Of a stretch of DNA of 64,000 nucleotides, positions 47,301-54,947 are shown one piece after another (within the stretch, counting starts at the first letter, position 1; each line of letters starts with the position of its first letter). Location of the stretch: assembly GCF_004115925.1 (NCBI RefSeq), contig NZ_SDDX01000008.1, positions 372,001-436,000 on the forward strand, given 5' to 3'. The position numbers were made by a program, and so were the translations under genes. Source of the stretch: Lelliottia nimipressuralis. Its GTDB lineage: Bacteria; Pseudomonadota; Gammaproteobacteria; Enterobacterales; Enterobacteriaceae. The notes beneath the pieces are model-generated. The model saw only the letters and a list, made by a program, of their open reading frames with translations. It did no database searches and was not told where the DNA came from.

Positions 47301-50300
47301 TCGCCGTTGACGATGGCGCTGTAGGCTTTGCCATTGAGCATCACCGTCACCATCGCGCCAGCCGCCAGGCCCGTCGCGGTACCGCTGATCGTCAGCTCCT
47401 GGGCTTTTTCGGCGTTGTTGATGACGTCGTCACCGGAGACCGTATCAATGGTTAAGACGGGCGCAGTGAGGTTGACCGCCACGTCATGGGTGGTGGTGTC
47501 GCTGTTACCCGCTTTGTCCGTCAGCGTTGCCGTGAGGGTATGATCGCCCGCGATCAAGGCTCCCACGTCTGCGGCCGGAACGCCCACGATCCAGTTGCCA
47601 GAGGCATCCAGCGTGGCGGTGTAGGATTTGTTGTTGAGGGTGACGGTCACGACATCGCCCGCTTCAGCGCCCGTCACGTGGCCCGTGACGATCAGCGCCT
47701 GGCCATGCTCGGTGCTGTTGATGATGTCATCGCCGGAAAGGGTATCGATGGTGAGCTGCGGCACCGTGGCGTCCACCAGCACGTCACGGTCGGCGCTCGC
47801 CGGGTTGCCCGCTTTGTCGGCCACGGATGCGGTCACGGTGTACTGACCGTCGCTGATTCCAGCCATATCGGCCGCCGGAACGGTGACGCTCCAGTTGCCC
47901 CCCGCCAGAACCGTGGTGGTGTACTCTTTTCCGTTCAGCGTGACGGTCACGGGTTGACCCGCTTCGGCGTTGGTCGTCCCGTTCACCACCAGATCCTGCT
48001 GCGCTTCCGCCGCATTGACGATGTTGTTATCGCTGATGATCTCGATAGAAAGTGACGGCGCGGTGGCATCAACGCTGTATTCGCGGCCCGCCGAGGCGCT
48101 GTTGCCGTTGACGTTGGTGACGCTCACCTGCACGCTGGCATCGCCGTCTTTGAGACCCGCCAGATCCGCCGATGGCACGGTGTACGTCCAGTTGCCGTTG
48201 GCATCGACGGTCGTGGTATAGGTTTTGCCCCCAAAGGTCAGGGTGACCGTCTGGTTCGCTTCGACGTTCGCCGTGGTGCCGGAGAGGACCAGATCGGTCC
48301 CTTTCTCCACCGCGTTGATCACATCGTTGCTGGCAATCGCGTCAATGCTGATCGCCACATCCGCCAGATCGACCTTCACGTCATGGCTGATGGAGACCGG
48401 ATTTCCGGCGCTGCTCTGGCCTGCCACCGTGATGGTGACGTTGCCTGCCGCCAGCGCACCGACGTCAGACGCAGGAACGGCGGCGCTCCAGGTGCCGTCC
48501 GCCAAGACCGTTGCCGGATAGGTTTTGCCATTGACCGTTACGGTCAGCGCGGAGCCAGCCGACAGGCCGGTGCTGGTGCCCGTCACCATCAGATGCTGGC
48601 CGTGTTCAACGATGTTAATCACATCGTCGCCCGCCACCGTGTCCACGCGCAGCCCCGGCAGATTGGCGTCGATAGTGATATCGCGCTCACCCGTACCGGT
48701 ATTGCCGTGACCATTCGTAACCGACGCTTCGACCGTCAGATCGCCGTTGCCGATTGCGCTCAGCACATCTGCAGGGACATCCACCGACCAGCTGAGATCG
48801 CTTTTAACGGTCGTGGTGTAGGTGTTGCCGCCGATAGTCACCGTAACGGTATCGCCGTTCGCCGCGCCGCTGACTTTACCGCTGAGGGTCTGCCCGGTCG
48901 CCACTTCCGAGGCGTTGATAATATCGTCGCTGGCGATGGCGTTTAGGGTGATCACCGGCAGGGCGCTGTCGACCAGCACGTCGTGCGTGGTGCTGCTGTT
49001 ATTGCCCGCACTGTCCGTGACGCTGGCCGTCACGGTGTAATTCGCCTCACCCAGCGCGCTGACCGCCGAGGCCGGAACGGTTACCGTCCAGTTCCCGCTG
49101 TCATCCGCGATGGCCGTGTATTGGATGCCGTTGAGCGTGACGGTGATCACCGTGCCCTGCGGCTGGTCGCTGGTGCCAGAAAGTGCCAGATCTGCGCCTT
49201 TTTCAGCCGCATTGATCACATCGTCATCGGCAAGCGTGTTGATCGCAATCACCGGTTTTGCGGTGTTCACCACCACGTCCACCGAGTTACTGCCCGTATT
49301 GCCGGCACTGTCAGTCACGGAGACGTCGATAGTCCAGGTTCCGTCTGCCAGCCCCTGAATCACGGAGGCGGGCAGGCCCAGGCTCCAGTTGCCCGCCGCA
49401 TCCACTGCGGTGGTGTAATTCACGCCGTCAATGGTAACGGTCACCAGATTGCCTGCGGCCGCGCCCGTCACCGAGCCACTTAAAATCTGCGCCTGCGAGT
49501 GGGCGGTGTAGTTCACGGTGTTGGTGTCGGTGACAAAATCATTAATCGTCACCTGCGGAACCGTAGCGTCGACCAGGCCGATTCGATCGGTGCTGGCGCT
49601 GTTTCCAGCCACATCGCTGACGCTCGCGTTGATCGTCACGTTGCCGTCGGCGAGGGCACCCACATCGGCGGCAGGAACGCTCAGCTGCCAGCTGCCGTCA
49701 TTCTGCACGAGAGCCTGATAGGTTTTGCCGTTCAGGGTGAGGGTCACGGTCTGGCCCGCTTGCGCGCTGGTGCTGCCGCTTAAAATCAGATCCTGCTGCG
49801 CTTCTGCAGCGTTGATGATGTTGTCGTCGGTCAGGTTGTCGATAGCAATCGTCGGCGGCTGGGTGTCCACCGTGATCACGCGTGACGCATCGGCGCTGTT
49901 GCCGCTGGTGTTGGCTACGCTCACGCTAATCTGCGCGCGCCCGTCGCTCAGCCCGTCCATCGCGCTGGAAGGGACCGTCAGGCTCCATGAGCCGTCCTGC
50001 TGAACCTGGGCCGTGAAGGTCTGATCGGCAAATTTCACTACCACCGTCTGGCCCGCTTCAACGCCCTGCGTCTGGCCGGAAAGGGTAAGATCAGCCGCTT
50101 TCTCGGCGGCATTCAGCATGTCATCAAGGGTCACCGTGTCAATGGACACGGCGACAGGAGAGAGATTCAGTTCAATGGGATGTTCAGCAGAAACGGTATT
50201 GCCCCACTGATCCTGCGCGCTGGCCACAACCAGAATATCGCCCGCGGTCCAGTTTTGCAGGTCTGCCGCCGGGACACCGATCTGCCAGCTGCCGTTGGCG

Positions 50301-52765
50301 GCAATGACCGCCGGATAATCGATATTGTTGATGGTGACGGTCATCTGTGAGCCTGGCGCCAGGTGGCTGCTCGAGCCGGTGACAGTCAGATCCTGGTGCT
50401 GCTCGATGGCGTTAATAACGTCGTCGCCAGAGATGGTGTTGACGCGTAGGCCCGGCAAGGCGGCGTTGATATTAATATCGCGCTCGCCGGTGCCCGTGTT
50501 GCCGTGAGCGTTGGTCACCGATGCCGTGAAGGTCAGATCGCCGTCGCCAAACGCGTTCAGATCGGCGGACGAAATCGATACATTCCAGCTCAGATCGTTG
50601 CCGACGATGGCGGTGTAGCTTTTGCCGCCGACGGTAATGGAGACGGTGTCGCCCGCAGCCGCACCAACGACGCGGCCACTGAGCGTCTGGTCAACGGCAA
50701 CTTCCGCATTGTTGACCAGATTATCGCCCGCAAAGGTATTGATGATCACCTGCGGCAGCGCCGTATCCACCAGCAGCATGGCGTCCGCGCTGCCGACGTT
50801 GCCCACGCTGTCCGTTCCGCTCACGCTTACGGTGTAGAGGGTATTCGCCAGATTCAGCACGTCAGTCACCGGCACCTGCACCAACCAGACGCCGTTCTCC
50901 ACGGTGGCCTGGTAGCTGATGTTATTCAGGGTTACGGTTACCGCGCTGCCGTTCGGCAGATTACTTGTACCGCTGAGATCGAGTGGCAACATCGCTTCCT
51001 GAGCGTTCAGCACGTTGTCCTGGCTGATAGGGTCGATCGTTAACTCAGGTGCTGCACCGCTCAGGGTAAAATCGTGAGTGGCATTCCCGGTGTTACCGGC
51101 CGCATCCGTCACCGCAACGGAGAGCGTAAAGTGACCTTCGCCGAGCGCGCTGATTTCGTTTGCCGGAACGCCCACGCTCCAGCTGCCATCGGCTTGCACG
51201 ACGCCCGTATAGTGCTTACCGCCCAGCGTCACGGTAACCACGTCACCTTCGGCTGCGCCGCTCGCGCGACCGGAAATAATCTGCGCCTGACCCTGCTCAT
51301 CGGCATTGATCACGTCATCACCCGCGACGGCGTTCACCGTCACGACAGGGGCTACGGTATCGACGCTGAAATCAGCGGTGGTGGAGGTGGGATTTCCGGC
51401 TTTGTCGTTGACGTTTACCGTGACCGTATGGGAACCCTCAGCGAGTGCGTTGACGTCGCTGTTATTCAGGGTCAGGGACCATGTGCCGTCACTGCCGACG
51501 GTGGTGGTGTAGTTTTTGCCGTTGAGGGAGACCGTGACAATTTGCCCGGCCTCGGCGTTGGTTTTACCGCTCAGCGTTAATGGCTGGCCGTGCTCGGCGG
51601 CGTTGAGGATGTTGTCCTGCGAAATGGCATCCACGGAGAGCGTCGGCGCGTGGGCATCGACGTTCAGCGTCTGATTTCCGGTGACGGTATTGCCCGCCGC
51701 GTCTTTGCCGGTCACGGTGACCGTCCAGGTGCCGTCCGCCAATGCCTTCGCATCAGCCGCCGGAACGTTAACGCTCCATGCACCGTTCGCGCCGACTTCG
51801 GTGGTGTAGGTCTTACCGTTCAGCGTGACGGTCAGGTCGGTGCCCTGCGCGAGATTTTTGCTGCTGCCGGACAGGGCAAATCCTGCGGACTGCTCGCTGG
51901 CATTGATGACGTTATCTCCGGCAGTGGTGCTCAGCGTGACGCTGGCATCGGCGGTGACCACATTCACGGTGATGCTGCCCGCAGAAGTCGTTTTGCTGCC
52001 GTCGATTTGCACTACCGACCAGGTGTGTTCGCCGTCGGCTTGCGTCGGCAGTTTTACCGTCCAGGTGCCATTGGTGCCGACCATCGCGCTGGCGATGGTG
52101 TTGCCGCTGCTGTCCTTGATCTGAATGGTCGCGCCTGGCTGGCCGGTGCCGCTAAAGGTCGGGGTGTTATCGTCCGTGACCTCTTTTGCACTCAGCACAC
52201 CCTGCTTGTCACCCTGTTTATCCGTCACGAGGAAGGTCGGCGTCGCACTTTCGACCTCTTTGGTGTTGTCGATGACTTTGGTTTTGGTGTCACCATCCCC
52301 GCCGTGTGCCAGCAGCGCGCCAATCGCCCCGCCGCCTAACGCGGCCCCTGCGATCCAGCCCCATGGGGCATCGCTTAAGCTACTGGCCTGTTCCAGGAAC
52401 GGCTCGATGGTGGAAATCGGCGTGGCCTGCGCGCTTAATTCCACCGCCGCCATCCCCGCGGCCTCTTCCGTCTCTGCAAAGGTGATATGAGTCAGTTCCT
52501 GCTGGTCATTGAACACCAGTTCGGAATGGTTTTTGCCCTCTGGATCGTCGAGAAAATAGTTATTGCATCGAATCACGCTGCCATCTTTCATGTAAATCAG
52601 CAGATCCTTACCCTGGCGCATATAACGTGCGACATCCTGGGCCGATCCGTGGATTTCAATGACACTGGGTGCAGAAACAGATACCGAGAGATTTCCCTCT
52701 CCGGTCAATACTGTTTTCTCAGCGGTTTTGCGAATAATGACATCGACAATCTTAGCGTTACTCAT
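38351..52765 (-). CDS. Giant BapA/SiiE-like repetitive adhesin secreted by type I system
   Basis: A 4804-residue surface adhesin. Residues 1-135 form a BapA-like N-terminal module; 136-156 is a Gly/Ala hydrophobic stretch (GWIAGAALGGGAIGALLAHG) that may anchor it in the outer-membrane pore. More than 30 Ig-like domains of ~100 residues (GDDVINAAE...NGKTYT...GNWSV...DKAGN) follow to about 3360. About five DTGLSxSDF domains and two more variants come next. Six Asp-rich FG-GAP/VCBS-like loops (DFDRNGTADI, DINNDGTVDI, DFNGDGYMDL) then suggest a Ca-binding propeller. The protein ends with RTX-type turns (GNSGDNQFEGRGGNDTF) and a C-terminal secretion signal. AAGGAGAG supports the start. TolC-, HlyB- and HlyD-type genes flank it. 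Confidence 0.96.
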   Translation of the reverse strand: MSNAKIVDVIIRKTAEKTVLTGEGNLSVSVSAPSVIEIHGSAQDVARYMRQGKDLLIYMKDGSVIRCNNYFLDDPEGKNHSELVFNDQQELTHITFAETEEAAGMAAVELSAQATPISTIEPFLEQASSLSDAPWGWIAGAALGGGAIGALLAHGGDGDTKTKVIDNTKEVESATPTFLVTDKQGDKQGVLSAKEVTDDNTPTFSGTGQPGATIQIKDSSGNTIASAMVGTNGTWTVKLPTQADGEHTWSVVQIDGSKTTSAGSITVNVVTADASVTLSTTAGDNVINASEQSAGFALSGSSKNLAQGTDLTVTLNGKTYTTEVGANGAWSVNVPAADAKALADGTWTVTVTGKDAAGNTVTGNQTLNVDAHAPTLSVDAISQDNILNAAEHGQPLTLSGKTNAEAGQIVTVSLNGKNYTTTVGSDGTWSLTLNNSDVNALAEGSHTVTVNVNDKAGNPTSTTADFSVDTVAPVVTVNAVAGDDVINADEQGQAQIISGRASGAAEGDVVTVTLGGKHYTGVVQADGSWSVGVPANEISALGEGHFTLSVAVTDAAGNTGNATHDFTLSGAAPELTIDPISQDNVLNAQEAMLPLDLSGTSNLPNGSAVTVTLNNISYQATVENGVWLVQVPVTDVLNLANTLYTVSVSGTDSVGNVGSADAMLLVDTALPQVIINTFAGDNLVNNAEVAVDQTLSGRVVGAAAGDTVSITVGGKSYTAIVGNDLSWNVSISSADLNAFGDGDLTFTASVTNAHGNTGTGERDININAALPGLRVNTISGDDVINAIEQHQDLTVTGSSSHLAPGSQMTVTINNIDYPAVIAANGSWQIGVPAADLQNWTAGDILVVASAQDQWGNTVSAEHPIELNLSPVAVSIDTVTLDDMLNAAEKAADLTLSGQTQGVEAGQTVVVKFADQTFTAQVQQDGSWSLTVPSSAMDGLSDGRAQISVSVANTSGNSADASRVITVDTQPPTIAIDNLTDDNIINAAEAQQDLILSGSTSAQAGQTVTLTLNGKTYQALVQNDGSWQLSVPAADVGALADGNVTINASVSDVAGNSASTDRIGLVDATVPQVTINDFVTDTNTVNYTAHSQAQILSGSVTGAAAGNLVTVTIDGVNYTTAVDAAGNWSLGLPASVIQGLADGTWTIDVSVTDSAGNTGSNSVDVVVNTAKPVIAINTLADDDVINAAEKGADLALSGTSDQPQGTVITVTLNGIQYTAIADDSGNWTVTVPASAVSALGEANYTVTASVTDSAGNNSSTTHDVLVDSALPVITLNAIASDDIINASEVATGQTLSGKVSGAANGDTVTVTIGGNTYTTTVKSDLSWSVDVPADVLSAIGNGDLTVEASVTNGHGNTGTGERDITIDANLPGLRVDTVAGDDVINIVEHGQHLMVTGTSTGLSAGSALTVTVNGKTYPATVLADGTWSAAVPASDVGALAAGNVTITVAGQSSAGNPVSISHDVKVDLADVAISIDAIASNDVINAVEKGTDLVLSGTTANVEANQTVTLTFGGKTYTTTVDANGNWTYTVPSADLAGLKDGDASVQVSVTNVNGNSASAGREYSVDATAPSLSIEIISDNNIVNAAEAQQDLVVNGTTNAEAGQPVTVTLNGKEYTTTVLAGGNWSVTVPAADMAGISDGQYTVTASVADKAGNPASADRDVLVDATVPQLTIDTLSGDDIINSTEHGQALIVTGHVTGAEAGDVVTVTLNNKSYTATLDASGNWIVGVPAADVGALIAGDHTLTATLTDKAGNSDTTTHDVAVNLTAPVLTIDTVSGDDVINNAEKAQELTISGTATGLAAGAMVTVMLNGKAYSAIVNGEGKWTTTVPADQVGALGEALYDISASATDSAGNSGSAVHTVNVESVLPGVTINAIATDNVINADEVAAGQTISGTVVNAQQGNTVTVTIGGNTYTTTVQNDLSWSVNVPADVLTALGNGDLTVTASVTNGVGNSGSGERDITIDASLPGLRVDTVAGDDVINRIEHGQNLIITGDSDGLPAGSALTVTVNGKTYPATVLADGTWSAAVPAADVGALAAGNITITVAGQSSAGNPVSINHDVKVDLADVAISIDAITTDDVINAAEKGTDLVLSGSTTNVEANQTVDITFGGKAYTAQVDADGKWTVTVPSADLNGLKEGDASVQVSVTNVNGNSASAGREYSVDSTAPGVTINTVAADDILNAAEAQADLTIGGTSTAEAGQPVVVTLNNKTYTTTVGADGSWTLDVPAADVANLADGVTTIHASVADKAGNPASVDRNLTVDVTVPVITINTIAGDDVINVAEHAQAQIISGSATGAAAGDSVTVTIGGQTYTTVLDASGNWSVGVPASVISALSDGTVTVSVNVTDAAGNTGSGSHNVTVDTGLPSLGFNAISGDNVLNAVEKGHDLSVDGISANLAEGTRVTVTLNGKQYTATTAADGRWSLTIPAADLAGLGEANYTLNASATNGVGNSISGSANLQVDTALPGVTINAIATDNVINADEVAAGQTISGMVVNAQQGNTVTVTIGGNTYTTTVQNDLSWSVNVPADVLTALGNGDLTVTASVTNGVGNSGSGERDITIDASLPGLRVDTVAGDDVINRIEHGQNLIITGDSDGLPAGSALTVTVNGKTYPATVLADGTWSAAVPAADVGALAAGNVTITVAGQSSAGNPVSINHDVKVDLADVAISIDAITTDDVINAAEKGADLVLSGSTTNVEANQTVNITFGGKAYTAQVDADGKWTVTVPSADLNGLKEGDASVQVSVTNVNGNSASAGREYSVDSTAPTVTIDTVAGDNVINGSEAAAGIVISGTTTAEVGQTVTVMLGGKTYTAQVEAGGSWNLSVPAGDLAAMADNGYSVQVSVSDNAGNPGSASKAITLDTTPPVISFNTVAGDNVINSVEHGQAQIVSGTATGAAVGDKLIITIGGQQYTTTVDASGKWSVGVPASVISALQDGTVTISATVTDSAGNSSTQTHDVVVNTASVSLTVATISGDDVINAAEAGSALTISGSSTQFASGTQVTVTLNGKNYTANIQSDGSWTTTVPAADVAGLADGAHYQVSVSAQDSAGNSASSTHTVSVDTTPPVVSIATLAGDDVLNAVEQQQPLTIHGSSSAEAGQMVTVTLGSKTYTAQIASDGTWTLNVPATDLAALNEGALTVTASVSDKAGNSGQTTHTLTVDTVAPVITIDTVAGDDIVNNSEQLAGQTLSGTTTAEQGQRVTVTFNGHSYQAMVDADGKWSVFVSGRDFLGLSDGDYTITASVSDKAGNPGSTTHDVTLNGDVPTISINTFADDDIVNAAEHGTPLVISGTTDAPAGRTVTLTLNGKTYTTTVQNDGSWEYTLGSADVTALADGGAYVIHAEVSNTIGNSASDSHNVTVDLTAPSMGISIDSLHNDTGLSSSDFITNDNQVIVNGSLTAQLGNNEKAQISLDGGVTWSDLTVTGTQWRYTDGRTLTDGTYTYQVRVVDNAGNVGATDSQNVVVDLTAPASTTITVDSVTQDTGLSGSDFITSDNQITLKGTLGAALGNGEYAQISTDGGVTWTNVSVSGLGWTWVDGRTLADGDYNYQLRVIDDAGNISATTSQVVTIDTVVPDASKTVTIDSISDDTGLSNSDFVTQDTSLTLHGSLGATLSDGEYVQISLDGGNTWQNVTVVGNSWYYADGRTLQNQTYDYWVRVIDTAGNVGNSAHQQVTVDTIAPDAAITVTVDNITVDTGFDNNDFLTSETSYTLHGTLGATLGANEFVQVSLDGGQTWVYATVNGTQWQYADTRTLGDGDHSYQVRVVDQAGNVGATTSQVVTVDTQAPQYGITVDAISDDTGQSASDFITNDTTLTVSGSLGRALASDERVQISMDGGATWTDATVTQTQWSYTDPRVLPEGDHTYQVRIIDEAGNVGSTAQQVVTVDTTPPVTQGTVVSYTDNEGERQSDFGSSVATDDTTPQINGTLNQALAAGEIAELYRDGVKLGQVTMNGATSWYFQDSGLIDGNHTYVLRVTDTAGNSTDSDDFVLRVDTSIPTTTAAITGQTTSDTTPILSGTLSAELTNGEYLVVTVNGKTYTSETGGAVVVDPNHNTWYVQIPDGDALAASSYSVTAQVKSSAGNGNTTGTTTGSLTIGTDSVNTDWASTTGSSDNSTMTLGMNSSGLWNIIANGRSYSSSDMSTYSNTALTNTRGYNVVSQTAADFDRNGTADIFATETTYAGSTQVMWTYNGTSYTASQLAMGTTIWYGGVIAYDKTGDGYLDMAYGDAGMDSLTYLINNNGTLTPDGTGGEGGFYGQFDSGREISGVDINNDGTVDIVQHTNRSGAYSMTVINNGGNGTLTVGQNITNVFVVNAANTTTAASMTWADFNGDGYMDLYLGSSYGNTGGVIYYNDGNGQLSASKSAVEASNATAGYLSAAVDWNGDGQMDVIKFSTYGGSQTATLFTNNNNGTTWTSSQLATGLVNVTGIAAVDYNWDGAKDLLVSQQNGKVVYVQNKQTIADGTAMHLRIVDSEGINSYYGNTVNLYNARGELVASQIINAQSGFGVNDSSALVSFYGLNPDETYSAEIVKFTNGASANVTWDGLEAGNGKEGYVLTADAATGGHSGTLTGTGYNDTFIAEEGSYTYNGSGGWSTTSDHDTWSNTGGMDVVDYRNASAGITVDLSVTTAQDTGFNTTTLKNIEGIAGSDFDDVITGNSGDNQFEGRGGNDTFNIGSGGHDTLLYKLINAADATGGNGSDQVNGFTVGTWEGTADTDRIDLRELLSDSGYTGTGSASYVNGVATLDSSAGNITDYLRVVQNGSNTEIQIDRDGTGSQFDPTTVVTLNGVQTDLATLLANHQLLVA
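43576..50767 (-). repeat. Higher-order repeat: six-Ig-domain block, four copies of ~1797 bp
   Basis: Equivalent Asp codons at the inter-domain linker lie at 50767, 48970, 47173, 45376 and 43576, giving periods of 1797, 1797, 1797 and 1800 bases (599, 599, 599 and 600 codons). Each block has domains of types A-B-C-D-E-F. Type A has DEVAAGQTLSG-like and type B LPGLRVDTVAGDD; C has VAISIDAI; D, E and F are distinguished by AQQDL, HGQAQI and KGxDL. A further D-E-F half-block precedes copy 1 (type-D linker at 51658, 1791 bases from the D linker of copy 1 at 49867). Confidence 0.92.
44466..47172 (-). repeat. Near-identical A-B-C triplets in copies 3 and 4 of the super-repeat
   Basis: The three-domain segments at about 46262-47172 and 44466-45375 are almost identical in DNA. 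Their ~300-residue products differ at only a few positions (for example ISGTVV/ISGMVV, AGNITIT/AGNVTIT, KGTDL/KGADL, TVDITF/TVNITF), whereas the D-E-F domains between them have diverged clearly. Confidence 0.88.
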
Positions 52766-52888
52766 ATTTCTCTCCTTGCAGGTACACGGGTGCCTGTGAG
52801 TATTTCTATCCTGAGGATGTGACTATCCCCGGGAATGAAAATCTCCCATTCTTCTTGAACTTATATCCGCAGCGTCAGCCGCGTTTCT

Positions 52889-54217
52889 CTAACTTAAATC
52901 AGGTAATTTGGCCGCAGCGTTTTTTTCAATTCCAATACGTTGCATGAGATTATCAACGGCTGACGCATAATTAACTGCACTCGCCCAGCTATCATATTCT
53001 GCTGATATTTTGGAGGAGGTTGCCTGCCAGACATCTTGTTCGACGCTCAGGAGATCGTTAATACTTCGCTTACCGAGGGTATATTCATTTTTATAAACTT
53101 CACGGGCGCGTAACGCATTTTCCAGCTGGACATTTCCGGCCTCCATTCGGCCACGCGCCCCGCTCCAGTCTGCCATTGCGACTGAGGCTTTTTGCAGGAC
53201 ATCAAAGCGAGCCTGATCCACCTGCGAAGCGGCCATAGCACGCGCCCCTTCAGCCTGGCGAACCCTGGCGGACACTGCGCCGCCCTGGTAAAGAGGGGCA
53301 TCAATATTCAGCTGGATCTGGTCGTCCCAATAGGAGCGATTATCCGATTCATAGCGCGTTCTTCCCCCTTTCAGGCTCAGGGTCGGCCAGTGCTGGGATT
53401 TCGCCCGTTCAATGCCGTACTGGGCAGAACTCTCCATGGTTCTCGCCGCCAGAACGGAGGGGATCAGCGTGTAGTCGATGCTATCAAGGGAATCCTGCTG
53501 CACCTCAAGCGTGGACGGTAACGGGGAGAGCTGTTGTGCATCAATTCCCGTCAGAACCGACAGCCTGGCGCGGGCACTTTTCAGCGCCGCGTTGTATTGC
53601 TCAAGGGTTGCCTGCATTCCCGCCACGCGGGTTTGCGTTTGCAGCTCATCAGAGGTGGAGCTAAGGCCCGCACTGGAGCGTAATTTCGCCAGCTGTTGCA
53701 CATTTTTCAGGGCGAGGATGTTCTCCTGCGCGGCCTGGGTCAGGTCTGTATAGCGTTTCACATCCACATAGCTCAGCGCGGTTTTCTCTGCGACCGACGA
53801 TAACGTCGCCATCAGCTGATACCGATAGCTGTCATGCTGGGCGGAAGACTGGCTGATCGCGCTATTGGTTTTGCCAAAGTCGTACACAAGCTGCGTCAGG
53901 CTCAAGCCCCACGCCGCCGAATTTTTCAGCGAACCGCTGGAGTCCGTCGTCTGGCTATGGCCCGTATTGCCGTTCAGTGAAATTTGCGGCATCCACCCGC
54001 TTCGGGCTTCATCAATCTGGGCCTGACCAATCCCCATCTGAGCGGCTTGCTGGCTCACGGAGGGATCGCGATCGAAAGCAAAAAGAATGCTCTCTTTTAA
54101 TGACGTGCGTGCGACGGGAGCGCTGCCAATCGTCCCGTTATTTGCCATCGATGAGGACATCGTGGCCGCAAATAAAACAAGGGCGGCAGGTATCTGGGTA
54201 TATTTGAACGCTCTCAA
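52889..54217 (-). CDS. TolC-family outer membrane channel of the type I system
   Basis: The 442-residue product forms the outer-membrane tunnel for adhesin export. The start codon is TTG at 54217, supported by GGGAGATC seven bases upstream. A signal peptide ends near SSSMA (about residue 25). The two outer-membrane-factor repeats follow, with long helices (about 45-245 and 250-430) and characteristic QLVYDFGKTNSAI and QLNIDAPLYQGG beta-strand segments. Gene order is TolC-type, adhesin, ATPase, adaptor, all on one strand; 123 bases without a visible terminator separate this gene from the adhesin gene, so they are probably co-transcribed. It resembles LapE/BapB. Confidence 0.92.
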   Translation of the reverse strand: MRAFKYTQIPAALVLFAATMSSSMANNGTIGSAPVARTSLKESILFAFDRDPSVSQQAAQMGIGQAQIDEARSGWMPQISLNGNTGHSQTTDSSGSLKNSAAWGLSLTQLVYDFGKTNSAISQSSAQHDSYRYQLMATLSSVAEKTALSYVDVKRYTDLTQAAQENILALKNVQQLAKLRSSAGLSSTSDELQTQTRVAGMQATLEQYNAALKSARARLSVLTGIDAQQLSPLPSTLEVQQDSLDSIDYTLIPSVLAARTMESSAQYGIERAKSQHWPTLSLKGGRTRYESDNRSYWDDQIQLNIDAPLYQGGAVSARVRQAEGARAMAASQVDQARFDVLQKASVAMADWSGARGRMEAGNVQLENALRAREVYKNEYTLGKRSINDLLSVEQDVWQATSSKISAEYDSWASAVNYASAVDNLMQRIGIEKNAAAKLPDLS

Positions 54218-54947
54218 GATAGATCTCCCTTACTATTCCACCCCTGAGGATGGTGTATATCGTTTTCTTCGCCTCCCCCACTTAGCCAGTGGTAAAAATC
54301 TTACACGTAAGAATTTTTCAACGTTTAATGAATGTGCGAAAAAGCCTAAGCACCAATTTTCACTAACGGAAATCAGTAGCAGATAATCGTTTTTAAGAAT
54401 TTACTTATTCAACATTTCTTAACGGCGAGCATAACAAAATGTCTTAAGTGGAACTATACCCACAATGTTAACAAGGTGTTAATGCTAAGAGAAAAAATGC
54501 GGTTTCCAGACAAACCGTGAAAATAGGGCCTAAATCGGCCTGGAATAAACGCATTGTTATTTAAGAAAATATTTAAAATACCTACCTGTACATTTTTGCG
54601 TTTATTTCTCAATGAATATGACACAAAGATTTTCAAAGAAATGTCAGTTTTAGTGCCATGGTTATTATTTAAACAACAAAGAAAAAATAATCCCTTAAGA
54701 AACAGGATACTGCGCCATCAATTGTTAATAATTGGCATTTAACACCAGTAATTTCTTTATAAGCAGTCATTCAATCTAAATGTGAAAAAATAAACAGAAC
54801 AATAACAATATAACAGGTGAATTATTAGCACATTCGGGATAACTCATTACGTTTATTCATCAATCGATGGCATCAGCCCGAAAACGGCAATAAAAAACCC
54901 GCAGTGGAATCTGCGGGTTTTACCGTTTCGACGCGCGTTGTGCCGGA
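54218..54947. promoter_or_regulatory. Long AT-rich region upstream of the adhesin operon
   Basis: 730 bases without a supported gene between the TolC-type start and the gss stop. It is strongly AT-rich at 54350-54850 and must contain the promoter of the adhesin operon. The composition suggests silencing by H-NS and possibly long-range activation (inference). No specific operator was recognised. Its left end holds the gss terminator (separate entry). Confidence 0.5.
54890..54922 (-). terminator. Terminator after gss
   Basis: Stem AAAACCCGCAG/CTGCGGGTTTT with loop TGGAAT (54894-54921). On the minus strand it is followed by more T residues, 26 bases beyond the gss stop. Confidence 0.93.

Noticed and set aside
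52766..52888. Terminator between the TolC-type and adhesin genes
   Set aside because: The only candidate, CAGGTACACGGGTGCCTG, pairs with mismatches and has no T run.
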